From positions 1-44,006 of the forward strand of contig NZ_MDHA01000048.1 of the NCBI RefSeq assembly GCF_001705665.1: DNA of 44,006 nucleotides, in the 5' to 3' direction. Source of the stretch: Thioclava sp. SK-1. Its GTDB lineage: Bacteria; Pseudomonadota; Alphaproteobacteria; Rhodobacterales; Rhodobacteraceae. Position numbers and translations under genes: made by a program. The notes beneath the pieces were generated by a model. The model saw only the letters and a list, made by a program, of their open reading frames with translations. It made no database searches and was not told the DNA's origin. This document shows, piece after piece, positions 14,976 to 23,013 of the stretch. Every line of letters begins with the position of its first letter. Position 1 is the stretch's first letter.

Positions 14976-15824
14976 ATGAAACATATTTTCCCTTCCATTG
15001 CAGCCAGCATTCTGGGGCTGGCAAGCCCTGCCTGTGCAGAGACGAAGACCGGCTGGACCGTGACCGCCTTTGATATGCCTGAAAGCGCCATTTTTGACGC
15101 TGCACATAATCGTATCGTGCTAAGCGTGATCGGCGGGCATCCGGGGCAGGCCGATGGCAATGGCCATCTGGCACTTATGTCCCCGGATGGCGTGATGTTG
15201 AACCGGGAATGGATCACCGGGCTGGATGCGCCCAAGGGGATGGCTATCATCGGCAACACGCTTCTTGTGGCGGATCTGACGCGGCTGCATGAGGTCGATT
15301 TGACAACAGGCACATTGACGCGCAGCCTGAAGGTGCCGGGTGCAGATTTCTTGAATGATATCACATCAGATGGGGCGCTGGCTTATGTCAGCGATTTCCT
15401 TGGCAATCGCATCTGGCAATATCAGGCGGGGGAAATGCGCGTCTGGCTTGAAGATGCGGCGCTGTCGCATCCCAATGGTGTGTTGTTGGATGGGTCGCGC
15501 CTTGTCGTGGCGTCATGGGGGCAGGGCATGCATGAGGATTTTTCGACAGATGCACCGGGTGCTTTGTTGGCGGTTGATTTGGAAACGCAAAGTATCAGCA
15601 CTATCGCGCCTGATCTTGGGAATCTTGATGGGGTCGCGCGCGCAGGGAACATGTTGCTGACCAATGATTGGAACACCGGGGCGCTTTTCACGGTTGCGCC
15701 AAATGGCACGCATCAGCTTGTGAACACCTATCCCGTCGGACTTGCCGATATTTCGGTTCATGACAAAACGCTGTTTTTGCCGTCGATGTTGGAGGGCAGT
15801 TTGACCGCCCAAACCTACCCCTGA
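14976..15824 (+). CDS. Secreted SMP-30/gluconolactonase-like beta-propeller protein
   Basis: 282 residues. A signal peptide (MKHIFPSIAASILGLASPACA) is followed by repeated beta-propeller blades: DAPKGMAIIGNTLLVADL, FLNDITSDGALAYVSDFLGNRIW, HPNGVLLDGSRLVVASWG and LGNLDGVARAGNMLLTNDW. The N-D-G/D repeats resemble the metal-binding residues of SMP-30 / gluconolactonase lactonases. It is exported to the periplasm, where a lactone-hydrolysing or binding role is possible; catalytic activity is not proven by the sequence. TAGGAG precedes the start. The divergent XRE regulator and the operator array suggest dedicated control. A hairpin follows the stop codon. Confidence 0.75.
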   Translation: MKHIFPSIAASILGLASPACAETKTGWTVTAFDMPESAIFDAAHNRIVLSVIGGHPGQADGNGHLALMSPDGVMLNREWITGLDAPKGMAIIGNTLLVADLTRLHEVDLTTGTLTRSLKVPGADFLNDITSDGALAYVSDFLGNRIWQYQAGEMRVWLEDAALSHPNGVLLDGSRLVVASWGQGMHEDFSTDAPGALLAVDLETQSISTIAPDLGNLDGVARAGNMLLTNDWNTGALFTVAPNGTHQLVNTYPVGLADISVHDKTLFLPSMLEGSLTAQTYP

Positions 15825-15828
15825 CGCC

Positions 15829-15869
15829 TGCGCCCCCGATACGGTGCAACGCTGCACCAAGGGGGCGCA
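15829..15869 (+). terminator. Long hairpin after the SMP-30-like gene
   Basis: TGCGCCCCC (15829-15837) pairs with GGGGGCGCA (15861-15869), and an inner pair GGTGCA (15843-15848) / TGCACC (15853-15858) closes a second stem. It begins 5 bp after the stop codon. The downstream TAAATCTGTT is only moderately T-rich, so termination may be incomplete. Confidence 0.6.
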
Positions 15870-15931
15870 TAAATCTGTTGGGCGTCGTGCCGGCATCCCG
15901 CGAACGCGGCCGATCAAGGCAGGCAAACCGC

Positions 15932-15971
15932 TTGACGCGCCGCCCATATATCGATAGTTCCGGATATATGG
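15932..15971. promoter_or_regulatory. ars promoter and ArsR operator overlapping the arsR start codon
   Basis: Perfect 9-bp arms CCATATATC (15944-15952) and GATATATGG (15963-15971) flank a 10-nt spacer; the second arm contains the arsR ATG (15968). A -35-like TTGACG lies at 15932-15937. A -10 about 15-17 bp further on would put the transcript start only a few bases before, or at, the ATG. No Shine-Dalgarno is visible upstream, so a leaderless arsR message is plausible. Confidence 0.6.
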
Positions 15972-16300
15972 ATAAGAATCATGCACTCAATGCTTTTGCG
16001 GCCCTAAGTCAAACCACACGGCTTGATGTGTTCCGTCTGCTTATTCAGGCCGGTGAAAAGGGTATGTTGGCCGGTGATATCAGTGACGCGCTTCAGGTGC
16101 GTCAAAACACCATGTCAGCACATCTTGCGACGCTTGCGCGCGCTGGGCTTATCCGCCCCACGCGCGAGGGGCGGGCCATCCGCTATGCCTCTGATATGGA
16201 GGGGCTGCGCGGGCTACTGGCGTTTTTGATGGAAGATTGTTGCGGTGGGCGCCCAGAACTGTGCCAACCTATTATCAAAGAACTTGCGTGCCCCTGTTAG
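15968..16300 (+). CDS. arsR: ArsR-family arsenic-responsive repressor
   Basis: 110 residues from the ATG at 15968, matching the usual N-terminus of this family (MDKNHALNAFAALSQTTRLD); a longer in-frame extension to 15878 is not credible. A winged helix (LQVRQNTMSAHLATLARAGLI) spans residues about 42-62. Cysteines lie near the C-terminus: C91-C92, C99, C108 and C110, suitable for binding As(III)/Sb(III) in place of the N-terminal CxC site of plasmid ArsR proteins. On binding metalloid it would leave the operator overlapping its own start codon and release transcription of arsC-acr3-arsH. No ribosome-binding site is visible. Confidence 0.9.
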   Translation: MDKNHALNAFAALSQTTRLDVFRLLIQAGEKGMLAGDISDALQVRQNTMSAHLATLARAGLIRPTREGRAIRYASDMEGLRGLLAFLMEDCCGGRPELCQPIIKELACPC

Positions 16301-16310
16301 GAGACAGAAA

Positions 16311-16820
16311 ATGGCCAAAGGTCTGTATAATGTTTTGTTCTTGTGCACCGGAAATTCGGCGCGTTCGATCCTTGCCGAAGCGATCATGAACCGCGAAGGG
16401 CAGGGCCGGTTTCACGCCTACTCCGCGGGATCGCGCCCCGGGGCCGCGCCGCATCCCTATACGTTGGATCTGCTGCGTGGGCTGAACCACGACACGGGCT
16501 TTGCCCGCTCTAAAAGCTGGGATGAATTTGCACTGCCACAGGCACCGCAGATGGATTTTGTCTTTACCGTTTGTGACGCGGCCGCGGCCGAGGAATGCCC
16601 GCTGTGGCCCGGCCAGCCGATCACTGCCCATTGGGGTATGCCTGACCCGGTGCAGGTTGAAGGGGCCGATGCGGTGAAACGGCTGGCCTTTTCGGAAACC
16701 TACCGAATGCTGCGCAGCCGGATCTCTATTTTCCTTAGCCTGCCGATTGGGTCTCTGGACCGGTTGGCATTGCAGCGCAACCTGGACGACATCGGCAAAT
16801 CTGTCGCCGCAGCGGATTGA
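16311..16820 (+). CDS. arsC: Arsenate reductase, low-molecular-weight phosphatase type
   Basis: 169 residues from the ATG at 16311 with AGGAGA upstream, 10 bp after arsR. The phosphatase-like P-loop CTGNSAR (C12 to R18, the CX5R motif) is at the N-terminus. [16 protein letters not shown] and AHWGMPDP follow, the latter carrying the general-acid Asp-Pro pair. Homologues reduce As(V) to As(III) using thioredoxin or glutathione/glutaredoxin; the C-terminal part is longer than in the Bacillus enzyme. The product is exported by Acr3 encoded next. An alternative role as a general protein tyrosine phosphatase is unlikely in this operon. Confidence 0.9.
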   Translation: MAKGLYNVLFLCTGNSARSILAEAIMNREGQGRFHAYSAGSRPGAAPHPYTLDLLRGLNHDTGFARSKSWDEFALPQAPQMDFVFTVCDAAAAEECPLWPGQPITAHWGMPDPVQVEGADAVKRLAFSETYRMLRSRISIFLSLPIGSLDRLALQRNLDDIGKSVAAAD

Positions 16821-16846
16821 ATCGCCAAACGTTTTGGAAGGGCAGT

Positions 16847-17947
16847 ATGAACAAGATATCGCGCCCCGCAGCGGGGGGATTGGGGCCATTTGAACGTTGG
16901 CTGTCTGTCTGGGTTGCGCTGGCAATCTTGGCGGGCCTGGTGCTTGGAAATTTGTTTCCCACGGCGTTCGCCGCTCTCGCCGGGCTAGAGGTGGCATCGG
17001 TCAACCTGCCTGTGGCGGTACTGATTTGGGCGATGGTCTATCCGATGATGGTGGGCGTGGACTTCTCTGCGCTGCGTCAGGTGGGGGACAGACCAAAGGG
17101 CCTGATTGTGACGGTGGTGGTGAATTGGCTGGTCAAGCCGTTCACAATGGCCGCGCTGGGCGTGGTGTTTTTCAAATATGTCTTTGCGGGGCTGATCCCG
17201 GCGCAAGACGCGCAGGCCTATTTGGCGGGGGTAATATTGCTGGGGGCGGCGCCGTGCACTGCAATGGTGTTCGTATGGTCGAACCTGACGCGCGGCGATG
17301 CGACCTATACGTTGGTGCAGGTCAGCGTGAATGATGTGATCATGGTCTTTGCCTTTGCACCGATTGTGGCCCTCTTGCTGGGGGTGACGGATATTGTCGT
17401 GCCGTGGGATACGTTGCTGATATCGGTTGGCCTTTACGTGATCTTGCCACTTCTGGCAGGGTATCTGACGCGGACGCGCCTTATCGCCACAGGGGCAGCC
17501 CCTGCGGTCGCGCGTTTCAAAGCCCGCGTTCAGCCGGTTTCCATCATTGGTTTGCTGCTGACTGTGGTGGTGTTATTTGCTTTTCAAGGCAAGGTGATTA
17601 CCTCGCAGCCTTTGGTTATTGCCCTGATTACGGTGCCATTGCTGGTGCAATCTTACGCCATCTTCTTTTTGGCCTATGGCGCCGCGCGGGCATGGCGGAT
17701 GCCATTCAATGTTGCCGCCCCTTGTGCATTGATCGGCACATCGAACTTTTTTGAGCTGGCCGTCGCAGTCGCGATCAGCCTGTTTGGGCTGGGATCGGGG
17801 GCGGCGTTGGCTACGGTGGTGGGCGTGCTGGTTGAAGTGCCGGTGATGCTGTCACTAGTGGCATTTGCTAATAAAACGCAGCACTGGTTCCCAAATGCGA
17901 ACGACCCTGCCCAGTCCGGACGGCATCTGCACGATGTATCTAATTGA
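16847..17947 (+). CDS. acr3: Arsenite efflux permease Acr3
   Basis: 366 residues with ten predicted transmembrane helices, from the ATG at 16847 with GGAAGGG upstream. The signature [23 protein letters not shown] contains the conserved cysteine (C137) needed for arsenite transport, and [21 protein letters not shown] is the second family signature. Acr3 (BART superfamily) expels arsenite across the inner membrane using the proton-motive force, without an ArsA ATPase. It is the third gene of the ars operon. Confidence 0.93.
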   Translation: MNKISRPAAGGLGPFERWLSVWVALAILAGLVLGNLFPTAFAALAGLEVASVNLPVAVLIWAMVYPMMVGVDFSALRQVGDRPKGLIVTVVVNWLVKPFTMAALGVVFFKYVFAGLIPAQDAQAYLAGVILLGAAPCTAMVFVWSNLTRGDATYTLVQVSVNDVIMVFAFAPIVALLLGVTDIVVPWDTLLISVGLYVILPLLAGYLTRTRLIATGAAPAVARFKARVQPVSIIGLLLTVVVLFAFQGKVITSQPLVIALITVPLLVQSYAIFFLAYGAARAWRMPFNVAAPCALIGTSNFFELAVAVAISLFGLGSGAALATVVGVLVEVPVMLSLVAFANKTQHWFPNANDPAQSGRHLHDVSN

Positions 17948-17964
17948 CGTGAAAGGACAATGCA

Positions 17965-18675
17965 TTGGCTGATACCCCGAACCTTGTCGAAGATCATTTT
18001 CGGCCGATGGATATCGACCGCCTGATGCCGCCCACACGCGCCACGCATGCCCCGCGCATCTTGCTGATGTATGGGTCCCTGCGAGAGCGGTCGTTCAGCC
18101 GGTTGATGACCGAAGAGGCAGCCCGCATCCTGACTCGGCTGGGTGCCGAAACGCGCAGCTACTGCCCCTCTGGTCTGCCGCTGCCCGATGACGCTCAGGC
18201 CAGTCACCCAAAAGTGCAAGAGCTACGCGATCTGGTCACCTGGTCCGAGGGGATGGTCTGGTGTTCGCCCGAACGGCACGGGGCGATGACCGGCATCATG
18301 AAAACGCAGATTGACTGGATCCCGCTGTCACTTGGGGGCGTGCGCCCGACACAGGGAAAGACCTTGGCCGTTATGCAGGTCAGCGGGGGATCGCAAAGCT
18401 TTAATGCGGTCAATCAGCTGCGCATTCTTGGCCGCTGGATGCGGTTGCTGACGATCCCGAACCAATCCTCTACCCCGAAGGCATTTCTGGAATTCGACGA
18501 CGACAATCGGATGAAACCATCGCCTTTTTATGACCGGGTTGTGGATGTCATGGAAGAGCTGATGAAATTCACGCTGCTGACCCGCGATAGCAAGGACTAT
18601 CTGCTGGATCGTTACAGTGAACGTGTTGAAACCGCGGCAGAGCTGTCGGCGCGGGTCAATCAAAAATCCATCTGA
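17965..18675 (+). CDS. arsH: ArsH NADPH-dependent FMN reductase / organoarsenical oxidase
   Basis: 236 residues from a TTG start at 17965; GAAAGGA is 7 bases upstream and the nearby ATG at 17960 is in another frame. The flavodoxin-like fold begins at [18 protein letters not shown] (FMN-binding loop, near residue 35-50), and [23 protein letters not shown] is the second ArsH signature. ArsH proteins reduce FMN with NADPH and oxidise trivalent methylated or aromatic arsenicals. It closes the arsR-arsC-acr3-arsH operon and is convergent with the TetR gene at 18716. Confidence 0.92.
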   Translation: MADTPNLVEDHFRPMDIDRLMPPTRATHAPRILLMYGSLRERSFSRLMTEEAARILTRLGAETRSYCPSGLPLPDDAQASHPKVQELRDLVTWSEGMVWCSPERHGAMTGIMKTQIDWIPLSLGGVRPTQGKTLAVMQVSGGSQSFNAVNQLRILGRWMRLLTIPNQSSTPKAFLEFDDDNRMKPSPFYDRVVDVMEELMKFTLLTRDSKDYLLDRYSERVETAAELSARVNQKSI

Positions 18676-18715
18676 CCGTATTGGCTATTTGGCTAAGCGG
18701 CGTGCCGTCCACGCG

Positions 18716-19312
18716 CTACTGCTGGGGGATGTGTGCGGGCATGTCACGGGTCAGCCCATCTGCAATTTCCTGCGCGATTTCTACGGCATTGACGCCCTCA
18801 CGCTCGGCTGACAGGCGTAGCCCCAACAGATCCGACTGATATCGCCGCGCCAGAACCTGTGGATCATGGCACGCTGCGACATCACCATCTGCCTGCGCTT
18901 GGCGAAACAGCTGGGCAAATTGGGTTTCCATGCGCAGAAGGTGCTCATTTGCCTTGGCCGCCAGCGGATGGTCATGCGCATGAAGTTCCAAAAGCGTTTT
19001 CGACAACATGCAGGCTTTGGCCGGCGCACTGTCATTCGCGATGGCCATATGCGGAAAGCGCTTCAGGGCCTCTACCGCGCCATAGCTTTGCGCCAGCGTT
19101 TGTAGCCGGGCAGCACCGTCGGCTGCGTATTTGTCCAGTGCCAGTGCAAACAGCGCCTCTTTGGATCCAAACGCTGCGTAAAAGCTGCCTGGCTTCATCT
19201 GCAAGCTGGCCTCCAGATCCTTAAGCGATGTTCCTGCCCAGCCCCGGCGCCAGAACAGGTCGCGGGCGCGTTCAATCAATTCATCACGGTCATGGTTTGG
19301 TTTGCGCGGCAT
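18716..19312 (-). CDS. TetR-family regulator
   Basis: About 198 residues from the ATG at 19312 (MPRKPNHDRDEL); an upstream in-frame ATG at 19336 lies inside the operator region and is less likely. The N-terminal helix-turn-helix reads GWAGTSLKDLEASLQMKPGSFYAAFGSKEALF, typical of the AcrR/NemR-like TetR branch, and the C-terminal helical domain is TetR_C-like (ACMLSKTLLELHAHDHPLAAKANEH). It is divergent from the AhpD-like gene, with a well-formed palindrome between them. NemR-type proteins of this length respond to electrophiles through cysteines; here C98 (KACMLS) and a second near residue 156 could serve. The effector is unknown. Confidence 0.85.
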   Translation of the reverse strand: MPRKPNHDRDELIERARDLFWRRGWAGTSLKDLEASLQMKPGSFYAAFGSKEALFALALDKYAADGAARLQTLAQSYGAVEALKRFPHMAIANDSAPAKACMLSKTLLELHAHDHPLAAKANEHLLRMETQFAQLFRQAQADGDVAACHDPQVLARRYQSDLLGLRLSAEREGVNAVEIAQEIADGLTRDMPAHIPQQ

Positions 19313-19333
19313 TTTTTCTCTTACTTGAATGGT

Positions 19334-19355
19334 CACTCAAATATATACTTGAGTG
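19334..19355. promoter_or_regulatory. TetR operator between the TetR and AhpD-like genes
   Basis: CACTCAA (19334-19340) and TTGAGTG (19349-19355) are perfect inverted arms around an AT-only-but-one 8-nt spacer. Extra half-sites flank it: ACTTGAAT just left, and GCTCAA (19359-19364) just right. The position upstream of both divergent genes fits repression of both by the TetR protein. Confidence 0.65.
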
Positions 19356-19408
19356 ATTGCTCAATAAAGTCTAAATATCCCCCAATCGCAAATTATCAGG
19401 AAATGAAA

Positions 19409-19975
19409 ATGACCTTCCCATCGCATGATCACGACAGCGCGCCCGAAGCTTCCAAACCGCTGCTGGAGGCATCGCAAAAGGCGTTCGGCCGTTTGCCGGG
19501 CCTGCATAAAGTTCTGGCGGAAAGCCCCCAGGCCTATGAGGGCTATCAGCTGCTGCATAAGCTGTTCACACAGACCGATTTCGATGCCGAGGAAATGACG
19601 GTGGTCTGGCAGGCGATTAATGTTGAACATGCATGCCATTACTGCGTTCCCGCCCATACCGGGATCGCGAAAATGATGAAGGTTTCAGATGAAATCACGC
19701 AGGCGCTGCGCGCGGAAACGCCTTTGCCTACCGCAAAGCTTGAGGCGCTGCGCCGGTTCACCGTTCAGATGGTGCGTGAACGCGGGAATGTTTCGCAGCG
19801 GCAAATGCAGGCATTCTTCGACGCGGGTTATGGCCATCGTGCGGTGTTGGATGTGATCCTTGGGTTGGCGCAGAAAACCATGTCCAACTATGTGAACCAT
19901 GTGGCGCAAACCCCGGTGGATGAGGTGTTCAAGCCACTGGCATGGCAGCGTAGCGAAACGCCGTTGACGGTGTAA
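19409..19975 (+). CDS. AhpD-like / carboxymuconolactone decarboxylase-family protein
   Basis: 188 residues from the ATG at 19409 (CAGGAAA 7 bases upstream). The catalytic motif E-x2-C-x2-C-x3-H of AhpD-like thiol peroxidases is complete: E73, C76, C79 and H83 in VEHACHYCVPAH. The CMD helical domain spans residues about 20-170. Such proteins reduce peroxides or detoxify reactive electrophiles through the CxxC pair. The divergent TetR regulator and shared palindrome indicate an inducible stress response. True carboxymuconolactone decarboxylase activity is unlikely because the CxxC is present and no protocatechuate genes are nearby. Confidence 0.82.
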   Translation: MTFPSHDHDSAPEASKPLLEASQKAFGRLPGLHKVLAESPQAYEGYQLLHKLFTQTDFDAEEMTVVWQAINVEHACHYCVPAHTGIAKMMKVSDEITQALRAETPLPTAKLEALRRFTVQMVRERGNVSQRQMQAFFDAGYGHRAVLDVILGLAQKTMSNYVNHVAQTPVDEVFKPLAWQRSETPLTV

Positions 19976-20054
19976 AACCTATAGGTCGCGCCGTGAACAC
20001 CATCACAGCGCGGCCTTCTTGGCATGCCCGTTGGGCCGTTGGCTGGGGGCCTGT

Positions 20055-21116
20055 TTATGCGTTGATATCGAAAGTCAGCTGCACCTTGACTGCGCGGGCG
20101 CGATCTTGTGCCAATGCCATCGCATCCGCGGCGTTTTCAACCGGCAGGCTGTGGGTGACAATAGGCGCAAGCGTCATCTTGCGCGAATTGATCAGATCCA
20201 CAGCTTGGCCGAATTCCGCATCAAAGCGATGCGTGCCGATCAGGTTCAGCTCTTTCGCGACCAGCATATTGAATGGCACAGGCGTGTCGCCCATCACGCC
20301 CACTTGCACAATCGTGCCAAGCGGACGGGTGCAACGGATTGCACAGTGCAGAGCTGGCAGCGCGGCAGAACATTCAAAGCACAGATCAAACGCACCTTTG
20401 TCGGCCTCATATTCCGACAGGGCGGCGGGGTCGCGCGCGACATTGATGGCGCGTGTCGCACCAACCTGTTTGGCGACGGCCAGTGTTGCATCTTGCAAAT
20501 CGGTGACGACGATTTCAGACGCGCCGTGATATTTCGCCAAGGCGGCGCAAAGCGCCCCAATCGGTCCGGCCCCGGTGACCAACACGCGTTTGCCTGCCAA
20601 TGGGCCAGCCACGTCCATTGCGCGTGTCACCGCCCGACAACACACGGCCAATGGCTCTGCCAAAGCGGCCTCGGCCATCGGGACATCATGGGCAATCGGG
20701 TGGCATTGATTTGCCCCGATCGACAGTCGGTCACGGAAGAATCCCTGCGCATGGGGCATGAACATCGCAGAGCCTTTGAACCGCATGTTCATGCAATGTT
20801 GGTGATCGCCCGCCTCGCAGAATTTGCAGCTGTGGCAGGGGTGGGACGGGTTAACCGCCACAGGCTGACCCACGGCCAGACCCGAAACATCAGCGCCAAG
20901 GGCGATTACGGTGCCTGCGGCTTCATGGCCGATGATAATGGGCTCTTGCACGCGGATCGTGCCAATTCCGCCATCGGTGAAGTAGTGGATGTCAGAGCCA
21001 CAGATCCCGCCCGCGCCAATCGCCACGATCACCTCGCCCGGTTGCGGGGTCGGGTCGTCCATCGTTTCAACGCGCAGATCGTGTTGACCATGCAGCCGTG
21101 CAATGCGGATCGTCAT
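20055..21116 (-). CDS. Zn-dependent dehydrogenase, L-idonate / L-gulonate 5-dehydrogenase type
   Basis: 353 residues of the medium-chain dehydrogenase family. Catalytic zinc ligands are in GICGSDIHYF (Cys near residue 39) and IGHEAAG (near 63-64); four structural-zinc cysteines are in HPCHSCKFCEAGDHQHC (near residues 92-108). The NAD(P) fold has TGAGPIGALCA (near 175). The IHYFTDGGIG segment matches proteins annotated as L-idonate 5-dehydrogenase. AGGACG precedes the start, 9 bp after the TRAP dctM stop. Beside uxuA and uxuB, oxidation of L-gulonate (or L-idonate) at C5 to a keto-hexonate such as D-fructuronate fits best. The exact stereochemistry is not settled by sequence. Confidence 0.82.
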   Translation of the reverse strand: MTIRIARLHGQHDLRVETMDDPTPQPGEVIVAIGAGGICGSDIHYFTDGGIGTIRVQEPIIIGHEAAGTVIALGADVSGLAVGQPVAVNPSHPCHSCKFCEAGDHQHCMNMRFKGSAMFMPHAQGFFRDRLSIGANQCHPIAHDVPMAEAALAEPLAVCCRAVTRAMDVAGPLAGKRVLVTGAGPIGALCAALAKYHGASEIVVTDLQDATLAVAKQVGATRAINVARDPAALSEYEADKGAFDLCFECSAALPALHCAIRCTRPLGTIVQVGVMGDTPVPFNMLVAKELNLIGTHRFDAEFGQAVDLINSRKMTLAPIVTHSLPVENAADAMALAQDRARAVKVQLTFDINA

Positions 21117-21125
21117 AACAGCGTC

Positions 21126-22403
21126 CTAATTGTTCAGAAGGGAAGGGAGCCATGTGCTGAAGAATGGAACATAAGACACTAGCATCAGCACAATCAGATT
21201 TGTGATCAGGAATGGGGCGATGGCCCGTGTTACCTGCCACAGCGAGACCCGGCCGATATCGGCGCAGATAAACAGACACACGCCCACCGGCGGTGTGGTC
21301 AGGCCGATCATCAGGTTCAATACCGCAAAGACCGCGAAATGCAGTGGATCCACACCAACCCCGGTTGCCAGTGCCAGCAACGGCCCGAACAAGATGATTA
21401 GCGCCGCAATGGTTTCCATGAACATACCCACCGCCAGCAGCACCAGATTGATCAGCAAAATTACCAGAAATTTATTGTCGGTTACGCCCAGAACGGCATC
21501 GGCAATGGTTTGCGGGATACGTTCAGATACCAAGATCCAGCCGAATACATTCGCCAATCCCACCAGCGCCAAAATTGCTGCCGCTGACACCGCGCTATCA
21601 ATCACAATCTTGGGCACATCACGCAATTTCAGCCCACGATATACGAAGGCCCCGACGACAAAGGCATAGACGGATGCGACAATCGCTGTCTCGGTTGGAG
21701 TGGCGAAGCCGATCAACAAGCCGCCAACGATAAAGGCGGTCATGGCCACAGCCCAGAAAGCGCCAAGGAAGGCCTTCCACAGCTCTCCCATGCCTTGCCA
21801 CGGCTGGCGTGGGAAATTTTTGCGCCGGGCAATGATCCATGCGGTGATCATCATCGCGACGCCCATCAAGACCCCCGGTAAAGCCCCGGCAATGAACATC
21901 TTCCCGACCGAAATACCTGAAAGCGTGCCGACGATAATCATCGGGACCGAGGGCGGAATAATCGGCCCAACGGTGGAAGAGGCAGCGGTGATCGCGGCGG
22001 AAAAATCGGCCGGATAGCCGGCCTTCTTCATACCCGGGATCATCATCCCGCCGATAGAGGCCGCATCGGCAGCGGCCGTGCCCGAAATTCCGCCAAACAG
22101 CATGGAGGCCGCGACATTGGTCAGGCCCAGCCCGCCGCGCATCCACCCCACCAACGCCTGCGCCAGCCGTACGATACGCTCGGTGATGCCGCCTGCATTC
22201 ATCAGGTTTCCGGCCAGAATAAATCCGGGGATACACAGCAAAACAAAGCTGTCCATCCCGGCATACATTTTCTGCGGGATCACCACCAACGGGATGCCAG
22301 CGACCGTCAGATAGGCCAAAGAGGCAACGCCCAGCGTTACCGCAACCGGCAGACCGATCACCAGCCCGCCAACGAAACAGCCCAGAAGGATTGTCAATTC
22401 CAT
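21126..22403 (-). CDS. dctM: TRAP transporter large permease DctM (hexonate/hexuronate cluster)
   Basis: 425 residues from the ATG at 22403, which has GAGGA upstream; a GTG at 22418 would overlap dctQ. About twelve transmembrane helices of the DctM/ion-transporter superfamily are visible, with family landmarks GGISGTAAADAASIGGMMIPGMKKAGYPADFSAAITAASSTVGPIIPPSVPMII split across residues about 95-150, and TPPVGVCLFI near the C-terminus. It forms the Na+-coupled membrane channel with DctQ and receives the substrate from DctP at 23014. It is two bases from dctQ and 9 bp from the dehydrogenase gene, all one operon. Confidence 0.93.
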   Translation of the reverse strand: MELTILLGCFVGGLVIGLPVAVTLGVASLAYLTVAGIPLVVIPQKMYAGMDSFVLLCIPGFILAGNLMNAGGITERIVRLAQALVGWMRGGLGLTNVAASMLFGGISGTAAADAASIGGMMIPGMKKAGYPADFSAAITAASSTVGPIIPPSVPMIIVGTLSGISVGKMFIAGALPGVLMGVAMMITAWIIARRKNFPRQPWQGMGELWKAFLGAFWAVAMTAFIVGGLLIGFATPTETAIVASVYAFVVGAFVYRGLKLRDVPKIVIDSAVSAAAILALVGLANVFGWILVSERIPQTIADAVLGVTDNKFLVILLINLVLLAVGMFMETIAALIILFGPLLALATGVGVDPLHFAVFAVLNLMIGLTTPPVGVCLFICADIGRVSLWQVTRAIAPFLITNLIVLMLVSYVPFFSTWLPSLLNN

Positions 22404-22404
22404 C

Positions 22405-22905
22405 TTAGTAATCCTCACTCAGGCGGTCGGGGGTGCCGTCGGAGACACCGATCAACATTTCAATCACACGCAGGGCGGCAAATAAGCTTAGCGAGATAAG
22501 GGCAACCATGACCGACGCATGGATGACATCCATCCGAATGCCCAAAGACGGCGCGGTTTGGCGCGCACCAATCGACAGATACAGCAAGGTTGATTTGATC
22601 AGCACCACGCCAAAGCCAAAGGTGATCACGGCGCAAATCAGCCGCAGCGCCCATGCCAGCCGGGCCGGCAGCAGATCCATGACAATATCGACATTCACAA
22701 GGTTCCCGGAGCGATAGCTTAGCCCCACGCCAAACGCTGCCAGAAACAGCAGGGCAAACCGTGTCAGCTCCTCGGTCCAAACGACGGCATCTGTCAGCCC
22801 AGAGCGCCCGGCCAGCTGAAACAACACCGCCAGAATGATGACGGCAAAGCTGATCCCGGTCGCGATACGGGCGATGGTAATTAAGGTGGCAATGACCAGT
22901 TTCAT
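22405..22905 (-). CDS. dctQ: TRAP transporter small permease DctQ (hexonate/hexuronate cluster)
   Basis: 166 residues from the ATG at 22905, with four transmembrane helices and the family motif DAVVWTEELTRFALLFLAAFGVGLSYRSG (the WxEE...R loop, near residues 45-73). It scaffolds DctM. The upstream TTG at 22923 is possible but has no Shine-Dalgarno; the ATG has a weak one (GTGAG). A 9-bp stem-loop separates it from dctP. Confidence 0.9.
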   Translation of the reverse strand: MKLVIATLITIARIATGISFAVIILAVLFQLAGRSGLTDAVVWTEELTRFALLFLAAFGVGLSYRSGNLVNVDIVMDLLPARLAWALRLICAVITFGFGVVLIKSTLLYLSIGARQTAPSLGIRMDVIHASVMVALISLSLFAALRVIEMLIGVSDGTPDRLSEDY

Positions 22906-22967
22906 GATGAACTCACGCGGCAAAGGGACGGTGGCCCGGGGCGCATCTGCGTCCCGAAACCGGGAAG

Positions 22968-22998
22968 GCCAGCCCAGTGCACTCAGGCTTGGGCTGGC
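22968..22998 (-). terminator. Intercistronic stem-loop after dctP
   Basis: GCCAGCCCA (22968-22976) and TGGGCTGGC (22990-22998) form a perfect 9-bp stem with a 13-nt loop, immediately downstream of dctP and upstream of dctQM on the minus strand. Without a U tract, it more likely protects the dctP message or partly stops transcription. Confidence 0.6.
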
Positions 22999-23013
22999 GC
23001 TTGATTGGCGCGG

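Noticed and set aside
16817-16846. Upstream start for acr3 overlapping arsC
   Set aside because: The ATG at 16847 has GGAAGGG at good spacing and begins the normal Acr3 N-terminus; the upstream codons have no Shine-Dalgarno.
18676-18715. Terminator between convergent arsH and tetR genes
   Set aside because: The 40-bp gap has no convincing stem-loop or T tract; termination may be Rho-dependent or overlap the opposite gene.
20019-21182. Long open frame (387 codons) on the plus strand
   Set aside because: It is antisense to the Zn-dehydrogenase gene, which has complete metal and cofactor motifs. The plus-strand translation is rich in His, Arg and Cys with no recognisable domain, the usual shadow of a GC-rich gene.
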